DNA of 64,000 bases. Source: Ashinkailepas kermadecensis. Taxonomy: Eukaryota; Arthropoda; Thecostraca; Neolepadidae. Where the stretch lies: positions 50,490-114,489 of the forward strand of contig JAOTOM010002696.1 in NCBI GenBank assembly GCA_034440615.1, written 5' to 3'. Positions 56,040 through 64,000 of this stretch are shown here, piece after piece (position 1 is the stretch's first letter; every line of letters starts with the position of its first letter). The notes below the pieces were generated by a model, which saw nothing but the letters and a program-made list of their open reading frames with translations, ran no database searches and was not told the origin of the DNA. Made by a program: the position numbers and the translations under genes.

Positions 56040-56425
56040 ACTACAGCCTCTTCTGCAGCGCCAGTGGTCAGTGCCTCTTCTGCAGCGCCAGTGGTCAGCG
56101 CCTATACTGTAGCGCCAGTGGTCAGCGCCTCTTCTGCAGCGCCAGTGGTCAGTGCCTCTTCTGCAGCGCCAGTGGTCAGCGCCTCTTCTGTAGCGCCAGT
56201 GGTCAGCGCCTCTTCTGTAGCGCCAGTGGTCAGTGCCTCTTCTGTGGCGCCAGTGGTCAGCGCCTTTTCTGCAGCGCCAGTGGTCAGCGCCTATTCTGTA
56301 GCGCCAGTGGTCAGCGCCTCTTCTGCAGCGCCAGTGGTCAGCGCCTCTTCTGCAGCGCCAGTGGTCAGCGCCTCTTCTGCAGCGCCAGTGGTCAGCGCCT
56401 CTTCTGCAGCGCCAGTGGTAAGCTG
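56040..56425 (+). repeat. 27-bp array (AGCGCCAGTGGTCAGCGCCT CTTCTGC)
   Basis: Fourteen highly similar units directly after the 26-bp array. The unit is a multiple of three, so it encodes a 9-residue repeat (SASSAAPVV) within frame 55845-56471. No gene structure supports translation. Confidence 0.93.
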
Positions 56426-57324
56426 GTCACAACAGCGCCACCGCCGCGACGTTAGTCGGCCACATATGTGACGTAGGATCTTGCATCTGTGCCTGCCAGA
56501 CCTTCCGATGTTCTGAGATGTACTAGATATAAATACGTAACGTGCCTTATCTGTATCGGCTACCGGTGAGCTCGTATGTGATTCATTTGTACCTGCAATA
56601 CATGGCTGACATTATACTTCCTCAATCTATCGCTGCTTTAATCCTGTTGGGCGCCCAAGTATTGTTGTTTGCTGGTTATTTCAGTTTTGGACCGCATCGA
56701 CCAGGTTCGGTCATTTAGCGCCAATGGGCGCCCGAGTATGCGACCCGAGAAATAATCGGCACGTGCAGAGAGTGCCCCCTTGCAATCTTGCAATCATCAT
56801 CCGCTCATACTTTCTGTTCCCCGCCGTATATAACGATTAATGAACAACTTGAGTTGCCGTGTTTATGTCGTACTCTACTTTGTAATACAATATGCATCGT
56901 ATTTCAAGTTACCCAACTCAACGATAGATCATATTTTACAAGGAAAATAGACTTGATTTCATGTAACAAAAATAGCAGGGTGTAACAAAAATACATTACT
57001 ACTTACTTTATAATGCCACCCACAAAACAGGTTGACCTTCTTTTTGCCTCCCAAATCGCCTAGCGTTGAAATTACTGCAGCCATTGCATGCTTGCAGGAA
57101 TGAGAAAAGTATTATTAGCATGGCATCAGTAACCTACATCCGGGATATTGTGATTGGGAAATGCCGAATAACGGGGTGCGGGCATGGATAAATGCACGAT
57201 GGGGGATGGAGTGGTATGCGTGCCTCTAACCTTGCTAAATTTAACGTTACGCCGATGGCATCGCATGAAAATCATGTTTTTTTTTCAAAGTTCGTGTAGT
57301 TCGTGTAGAAGTTCGTGACCACAC

Positions 57325-57510
57325 TGGCGCTGCAGAATAGGCTGGAGTCTCGGCAGTGGCGCTGTTGTCGCATGCTGCCGACTGGCGCTGTTGTCGCCTG
57401 CTGCCGCCTGGCGCTGTTGTCGCCTGCTGCCAACTGGCACTGTTGTCGCCTGCTACCAACTGGCGCTGTCATCACCAACTGGCGCTGTTGTCACCTGCTG
57501 CCGAGATCAT
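57325..57510 (-). repeat. Inverted short copy of the 26-bp array and its junction
   Basis: On the minus strand it has about six 26-bp units followed by CAGCGCCACTGCCGAGACTC and CAGCC, with TATTCTGCAGCGCCAGTG, the same junction as at 56020-56065. It has only a single 27-bp-type unit. Confidence 0.9.
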
Positions 57511-57519
57511 CGTGCCCGT

Positions 57520-58350
57520 ATCTAAAAACCGCTTTAACCCTCGCGGGTTCCCCGAATGAGTGTGAAATCTAAGCCTAGCTCTCGCACTACAAAAGGCTTG
57601 ATTTTGTATGTTGCACCGCCCCTCCAGAAAGCTTAGGCTTGGTACCGAAGTATTTCAGCTCTAAAGTCTGCCCCTGCCAAAGCAATGCTTGTGGGAGTCC
57701 TGACTATCCGTCAGGAATAGCCTCGGAAGAGCATATAACTGAGCATAGAACTGGCGTCGCTCCCGCCCCAGGGCGAGTGAGTCTATTTCGGCTACATATA
57801 CGATTGATTGGTTTCGACAACTTGGAAATCGTTTACCGGTATCATATGTGCACCTCTGGGAACAGCGGCGGCGTGACGGATTCTGGCCAGCCACAAGAAT
57901 GTAACCACCAGACTCAGCCTCGAACCGGGTACCTCCTCAATCGGCATGCAGATGTGTTACCAACTACGCATGAAGCGCACGCGGCGTTCAAGTCAGATAA
58001 TGTCGGTGGACATGACAGGCGTCTAAATATTACCAGTTTGCACCACAGCTAACACGTTCGTGTAGAAGCTTGCAAGATGTGCCATGGAATACGTTTTCTC
58101 ATGACGTATCATTTATGTATATCACATGTACTTGCTAGGCAGGAATGGACTCGGAAAAGTGTCATCTTTGCTCTAGTATTAACTGGCTGAATCCAAGCGT
58201 GTGCCTCGTTGCCGTCCCCGGCTGCCAATAGACCATGACACGGGCTGGTCCATTCTCGTCCGCCAGGTGGCTGCCGCCTCAGAACATGTGGCGGCTCAGC
58301 TTCAGTCCAGAACCGGTAGTTTGATGCACGGTCGGAGGAGCTTTCCACGT
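57520..58350. other. No gene recognised
   Basis: A 137-codon frame (57639-58052 +) has no recognisable family features. Confidence 0.4.
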
Positions 58351-58354
58351 AGCG

Positions 58355-58960
58355 GAGTCCTACTCGTAATCCGGTCGGTTCTAAACCGGATCGCTCCCGC
58401 TATGCCTGTGGCGGATCCTCATGTCTGCAGTCGACCGGTCGCTTCGGAGATGTCGTTTGCAGGAGGTGCTGAACATGCGGCTACATCGAGCGTCTCCGAC
58501 TGTGGCTACATCATGCGGCTACATCGAGCGGGCCTGCTCGAACCCAAGGAGTGATTCCGAACTATTCAATGCCATAGAACACAGGAGACGTCCTGGGAGA
58601 CGGCTGTCGGTGGTGGTGGTACCTTCAGCTCATCGGCAAGCTATTATGTTGTCGGTCGGCAATTTTCCGATCGACTGCAATGGTCTTATAGCGCTCATAA
58701 CAAGCTTATTCATGAAAACTCAGTAGCAAAATCTAGTAACACAGTGCCATGCTGAGGTGTGTCTCCTGGCATACTGTCTCTGTTAAAACATTTATTCGCT
58801 GTCACTTGCTTAGGAAATACGATGTGGTGCGGTTGACAAATAGTCCCGTCAGGGCGGTCGTCCATCTAACTCGATACGGGCGGCTGACTCAGCGCAGGGA
58901 CGGAGCGGGGGATTCCCTTCAGTCCGTGACGAGATGGGCATCCGCTTACGGTTTGTAGGC
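58355..58960 (+). pseudogene. LINE ORF1 fragment, inverted relative to 59174-60240
   Basis: About 540 bp (58355-58895) are the reverse complement of 59375-59875 at roughly 85-90% identity. They start at GTCCTACTCGTAATCC and include the peptide SRPVASEMSFAGGAEHAATS, matched by SRPVASEMPFAGGAEHVATS on the other arm. The zinc knuckles are absent from this copy. Confidence 0.85.
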
Positions 58961-59114
58961 GGTGTAAGTGGTGGGCCTGTTAATGAGGCTGGAGGTGGAG
59001 GTAGACCCATTATTTTCCCAGATAGGCCAGGTGGTGCGCGCGGCGCCGACGGGGAGCGTTCTCGCGCATCGAGCCTCGATGCCATGGTAGGTTTTCCTAT
59101 CACCCCATCTCACC

Positions 59115-59152
59115 GGTGACTGGTGCCACACTGTGGTGTGGCACCAGTGACC
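59115..59152. other. 38-nt hairpin at the centre of the LINE inverted repeat
   Basis: GGTGACTGGTGCCACAC and its near-exact complement (one mismatch) flank TGTG. It lies within a few bases of the axis of symmetry of the two LINE fragments. Confidence 0.88.
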
Positions 59153-59173
59153 TTCACACTCTGCTCGACCTTG

Positions 59174-60240
59174 CTAGGTCAGGTCCGGAGTTTCACTTCG
59201 CACCGGAATTCTCAGTGGCGGCAATGAGCTGGTCAATCGGAGAGATACCTTAGGGACTTCATCCTGGGACGGTTGAGATAGGAGGGGATGCGCGGAGCTG
59301 GTCATCACAGCAGCGCAAGAGGTAGTCGCAGTGACTGCTTTGGCCAGTTCCCGAGCTTCTCGGAATGATACTCCCCATCCAGTTAGATAGACGACCGTCC
59401 AAACGGGACTATTTGTCAACCACACCACATCGTATTTCCTAAGCAGCTAACATCGAAGACATGTTTTAACAGAGACAGTATGCGAGGAGACACCTCAGCA
59501 TGACACTGTTTTACTAGATTTTGCTACTGAGTTTTCATGAATAAGCTTGTTATGAGCGCTATATGACCATTGCAGTCGATCGGAAAGTTGCCGACCGACA
59601 ACATAATAGCTTGCCAATGAGCTGAAGGTACCACCACCACCACCGACAGCCGTCTCCCAGGAGTGTCTCCTGTGTTCTATGGCATTGAATAGCTCGGAAT
59701 CACTCCTTGGATTCGAGCAGACCCGCTCGATGTCGCAACATGTTCAGCACCTCCTGCAAACGGCATCTCCGAAGCGACCGGCCGACTGCGGACATGACGA
59801 TCCGCCGCAGGCATAGCAGGAGCCATCCGGTTTAGAATCAACTGGATTACGAGTAGGACTTCAAATTTTAAAACGTCCTGCTCCCGTTTAAAAACAGGAC
59901 AACCTCGGTCACGAGCAGAATGGTCACCCTTGCAGTTGGGACAGCACAAGGTTTCAGTTGTGCAAGCATTCTCAGCACGCTCAGAAGACGCACATCGCGG
60001 ACATTTCGGCTTGGATCGGCAGTGGCGGCTGGTGTGTCCATACCTATGGCAGACGAAACATCTCATCGGGATGGTTCGGTAAGCGCGCACCCTGAGCCCA
60101 ACATGCCCGATCCTCATATGGGTAGGTTGTGTTTGAGAATTAAATGTCAGTGCGTCATAATTAAATGCCAGCCCCTTCGACCCACCCGGGATCTCCAACC
60201 ATCAGTGTGCCCGAAGTGCCAGCTCGGAGCATCGCTCTAT
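59174..60240 (-). pseudogene. LINE (Jockey/I-type) ORF1 fragment with zinc knuckles
   Basis: The frame 59677-60198 contains CFVCHRYGHTSRHC (CX2CX4HX4C), CPRC, and CPNCKGDHSARDRGCPVFKR (CX2CX3HX6C), the gag-like zinc-knuckle set typical of ORF1 of Jockey-type non-LTR retrotransposons. After the knuckles the frame runs 60-70 codons and stops. A further frame, 59174-59428 (-), probably continues ORF1. No endonuclease or reverse transcriptase was found. Inactive remnant. Confidence 0.88.
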
Positions 60241-60519
60241 AGAAATGGATGGGGTGGAGACGATTTTCGATTTTCAGCATGCTCCAGGAACATTTCCTTG
60301 CTTTAGAAAAGAAAACCTTGTGTACATCCCAAATGTTCATGCCCACAGTGGGGGGGGTGCGGCTCTGCACTGGGGATGGAGTTTTGTGGGTGACATTAGG
60401 TGAACACGTAACTATGGATGTAATATGAACCATATCAAGAAGTCAAGACCAAATTTCAAATACACACGCCCCGAAATTAGTGGTGCGAGTGCCGAAGTCA
60501 AATACGCGAGCGCCCTAAC

Positions 60520-60705
60520 GCCCACACATGGACAAATAGCCATAACCAGAACACACACACAGGGTCAAATAGCCGTAGCCCGAACACACACACAGGGACA
60601 AATAGCCATAGCCCGAAACACCCACACAGGGACAAATAGCCATAGCACGAACAAACACACAGGGACAAAGAGCCATAACCTAAACACACATACAGAGCCA
60701 CAGCT
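60520..60705. repeat. 31-bp tandem repeat, ~5 copies
   Basis: Unit CACACACAGGGACAAATAGC plus CATAGCCCGAA. Confidence 0.93.
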
Positions 60706-60774
60706 CTTAGTCCAAGTATGTTGGGAATCATTTAAAGGCTCTTTCGTCCTGTTAGGGATGGGCGCTTTCATTGT

Positions 60775-60868
60775 AGAGGATCTGGCCGCGCTCCCGCATA
60801 TATGTAAAGTATCTGGCCGCGCTCCGGCAGATATGTAAAGGATCTGGCCGCGCTTCGGCAGATATGGT
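60775..60868. repeat. 31-bp tandem repeat, 3 copies
   Basis: Unit GATCTGGCCGCGCTCCGGCA plus GATATGTAAAG. Confidence 0.93.
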
Positions 60869-60899
60869 CGTCTGCGCTGTCCAACAGCTGGCAGCGAGG

Positions 60900-61580
60900 C
60901 AAATATTTTTTTTCATTGTGATTTGCGAAATGGTTGCGAATTGAGGGCCACGAAAACAAAGGAACAATAAGAGGTAATTAATATTGCGCTGCTACGCACC
61001 AGCAAAAAGCAAAAGCAAGAAAGCCAATGACATAAGGTGTTTTTTTTACGCAGTCTTCAGTTGAACGTGTTGAATATTCTCTAACCGTTTTCAACTGGTT
61101 TACTCCGAACCGCTTACCGACAAAGCCGACATGAACAAACATGCTAATTATGAACTTAAACCACGCTGTTCTATACATTTCAGAGTCTTTCAAATTATAA
61201 AACAGCCTTTACAGTCCGCGAAGATGATGGACACCAGCCTGGATGCTTGCCTGACTTAAAAAAAACAGGTATCATCCATCACGGGACGATGCTATACGAT
61301 GCATGCTAATCCGACTGGCTAGCATACGTCACCGCGTGCCACGCGCATCTCATCAGCTGCTGGTAGAGGTCCCGGTTTTCCCCACATGCCTGAGTGTATG
61401 GCGGAACAGAGTACCTGTGCTGTCATACACCACATACTTATACCTTAATACATCCACTTCAGCACGTGCGTGTTAGCCGGCCTCGGCCGTCCCAGTCATA
61501 TATCCCCCAGCTTTGAGTGAATTGGGGTGGTGAAAACAGAGCGTACGATCATGGAAAGCGACGTCTTAATGATGTTCGAA
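60900..61580. other. No gene recognised
   Basis: Ordinary composition and short frames only. Confidence 0.4.
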
Positions 61581-61594
61581 CTGCTCAATACCAA

Positions 61595-61626
61595 AACCGC
61601 CCCAGACCCAGACCCAGACCCAGACC
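61595..61626. repeat. (CCAGAC)n microsatellite
   Basis: About five copies of CCAGAC. Confidence 0.95.
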
Positions 61627-61707
61627 GCAGAACCCAGAACGAAATCTGCTAGCATGTAATTGGCCGTACCGATATATTAAGCGTAAGACTAAGGCAAGAC
61701 ATGATGG

Positions 61708-61830
61708 TCTACTGGATGAACCACTCGTCCGGACTGAGTTTGCCCACCGCTGGATGAACCACTCGTCCGGACTGAGTTTGCCCACCGCTGGATGAACCAC
61801 TCGTCCGGACTGAGTTTGCCCACCGCTCAC
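61708..61830. repeat. 38-bp tandem repeat, 3 copies
   Basis: Unit TGGATGAACCACTCGTCCGG plus ACTGAGTTTGCCCACCGC, nearly identical copies. Confidence 0.95.
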
Positions 61831-61849
61831 TCCTGTGTCGGGCCACCCG

Positions 61850-63000
61850 AACTTGGAATGGACTGCTGGCATGAATGAGACGCTCGCCAAACGTTCCAAA
61901 TTTGAAGAATAGTTTGGGTAAGCACTTCCAGTTTATCATCAGCTGATGTGCACCAAGTGGTATCTCGATGTCCAGTAGCAGGCTTTCCGATTGTGAGGGG
62001 CAAGGGTACAGGGGAGGGGGAGTGATTAAGCTTAGTGGTGATATGCTTCACTAGTCTTACCGTTTGCAATTTTAATGGAATGTGTACATTTTACTCGGGG
62101 GCGTCGATTTGTATCCTTTTGTGGGGGCCATGGCCACTTATGTGTTGATTTTGCCCCCCCCAATGTTTATGTGGTCCCCCAATAATTTATGCTAGTTTTA
62201 TGCTGATGAGAAGAAAGCTAAAGTAAAAAAATAAGAAACAGACCATGCTGCTTAGAGAACATAGATGATGCTAAACAGCACATTTTTTGAACTGAAATGA
62301 AAGAGATTTTGATTGGAAATGGATCGGCTTTAGATTGGATTTGGATGAATCGTCAGATTTCCTTCTTCCTTCCAACCACAACTTTGCATTATAAAATGTT
62401 GTGATAAGCTGATGCTGATAGGTTGAAACCAAATTGTCTGAAGAAAATAATATGCAAAGCCATTAATCAACCTACATTATCATACTAATATTTCCATGCA
62501 CCATCAATGTCAAGCACACGCATAAGTTTGGAGTTGGAACTGGATTCATTCCATTCTCCCAAGTTCCAGTCATTGTCAAATTGCATGCAATTAAGTCAAC
62601 AACAATAACATTGATACAATGCATTTGTGGACGTACGAACTATAATTAAGTTCAGCAACCCACCCATCCCAACGCTAGTCTTATATTTATATACATAGTT
62701 TTCTACATACCCATTATACCTATATTGATATGACGCACCCTAGTCCAAACAAACAAGAACCGCACGTGAGCTAAATAGAACTGCCACCTTGCAATATGGT
62801 AATAGCAGGGGTGTCGTTTTGTATCGTTTTTGGGTGGCTCAGGTTACTCAAACTTTCTCTTGAGCCACCCTAGCAACGATTTGAGCCGTCCCAAATGGTT
62901 TTGGAGAAGAAAAGGAAATAGCAACCACTAGAGAAACAGTGTACATTGCAAGCATGTCCATAGATGATTAAAAGTCACTTTTATGGATAATATAGTACAT
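61850..63000. other. No gene recognised
   Basis: AT-rich. Two related short starts (GGGGCGTCGATTTGTATCCT at 62097 and GGGGTGTCGTTTTGTATCGT at 62809) suggest decayed transposon copies. Confidence 0.45.
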
Positions 63001-63004
63001 AAAT

Positions 63005-63175
63005 TGAGTGTCGCAAAACACTTAGCTCATGTTACGTACCGCAATTGATAAATAAGTAACACATCACTGTTCACACGATGCATCTCCCTTTGACAACTTG
63101 AAACTAGCAATCCTAGTTCGTATGTGCCAGCAGTTTGTTCGTCTTCTGGTTACTTACGGTACGAAAGCAGGGTCC
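63005..63175 (+). repeat. ~170-bp dispersed repeat, copy 2
   Basis: Partner of 45366-45535. No terminal structures were recognised. Confidence 0.8.
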
Positions 63176-63489
63176 GTCTAGGGTCGGAGAGTTCTCCTCG
63201 ATTGTGGCAGACGATCCACACAGGAAAATGACTGTGTGGGACGCGTTCACCACATACCTACCGCACGGTGATGCCTCTGTTGAATTTAGCGAAGAGGTGG
63301 TGTAGTCGGAGTTTAGCCAACAAACTCAGATTGTCGTATGCGCAAGAAGAGGCATGCTGGGAAATGCGAAGTAAAGAACAGGATCTTTCTGTTCGTGATG
63401 GCCTTTTGATGCCGTAATAGCATTCATATTTTGCATTATCGGTATCTGCCGAGGTGAACTAATACACCTAATATCCGATATAATAATAC

Positions 63490-63790
63490 ATGATATCTGC
63501 TGTGTTTATGTGTTCAGTACGGTTCTCCAGATTCCCGTCCGCATCCATCACACCATATACAAGACATGATATCTGCTGTGTTTATGTGTTCAGCACGGTT
63601 CTCTAGGTTCCCGTCCGCATCCATCACACAATATACAAGACATGATATCTGCTGTGTTTATGTGTTCAGTACGGTTCTCCAGGTTCCCGTCCGCATCCAT
63701 CACACCATATACAAGACATGATATCTGCTGTGTTTATGTGTTCAGTATGGTTCTCCAGGTTCCCGTCCGCATCCATCACACGATATACCC
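63490..63790. repeat. 76-bp tandem repeat, 4 copies
   Basis: Unit starts CATGATATCTGCTGTGTTTA and includes GGTTCTCCAGGTTCCCGTCC. Starts at 63490, 63566, 63642 and 63718. Confidence 0.97.
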
Positions 63791-64000
63791 TCGAACATTT
63801 CAGCCATCCCAATCATTTTCATAAAACGACAGCCCTGGTTAATATAGAAAACTCACTCCAGGTTCAGGCCCCACTCCATATGCTAAAATTAAAATTATTG
63901 GGAGGGCTCACGCCAGCTTTGAAGGAGGATGGGGTCTCGGCCGTTCCCAGAAGCATATAAAGTTCCACATGGTTAGCATGCTAGATCCGGCGGACAGACC

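Noticed and set aside
55481..56455. 324-codon repeat-rich frame, mucin-like
   Set aside because: Made of 26- and 27-bp minisatellites. All frames are open in the 26-bp part, and there is no signal peptide or exon support.

Overview
This is a eukaryotic, almost certainly arthropod, nuclear genomic window. The evidence is two intron-containing genes with GT-AG junctions, short interstitial runs of the arthropod telomere motif TTAGG, tRNA-derived SINEs, Jockey-type LINE remnants, and a dense population of micro- and minisatellites. The species cannot be fixed from the sequence; crustacean or chelicerate are both possible. Most open reading frames longer than 60 codons here are chance frames or run through tandem repeats.

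Two genes can be modelled exon by exon. (1) SDHAF4, the succinate dehydrogenase assembly factor, lies on the + strand with three coding exons (5868-5943, 13320-13430, 14038-14207) that join in frame into a 118-residue mitochondrial protein. (2) An SLC22-family organic ion transporter lies on the - strand with ten exons between 50654 and 33274. All nine junctions keep frame and encode about 543 residues, including all twelve membrane segments. Only the extreme N-terminal exon, and possibly a short C-terminal tail exon, were not found. The two genes are convergent, about 19 kb apart.

Layout: 1-3300, AT-rich decayed repeats with TTAGG runs; 3300-5867, unassigned sequence leading to SDHAF4; 5944-13319, SDHAF4 intron 1 with two decayed GC-rich arrays; 14208-33273, intergenic sequence with a broken LTR-retrotransposon gag, microsatellites, poly-G/C tracts and satellite arrays; 33274-50654, the SLC22 gene; 50655-64000, its upstream flank or first intron, with long decayed satellites, 26/27-bp arrays and an inverted pair of LINE ORF1 fragments.

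The main observation is that many minisatellites inside the SLC22 gene are not random. In at least five, and probably six, cases the repeat unit carries a copy of the adjacent splice site, with or without exon sequence. Exon junctions appear to have been tandemly amplified into the neighbouring intron, leaving arrays of decoy donors or acceptors. Independently, the SDHAF4 exon-2 donor was hit by a SINE whose target-site duplication copied the donor itself, so the gene now has two identical 8-nt donor motifs 190 bp apart.
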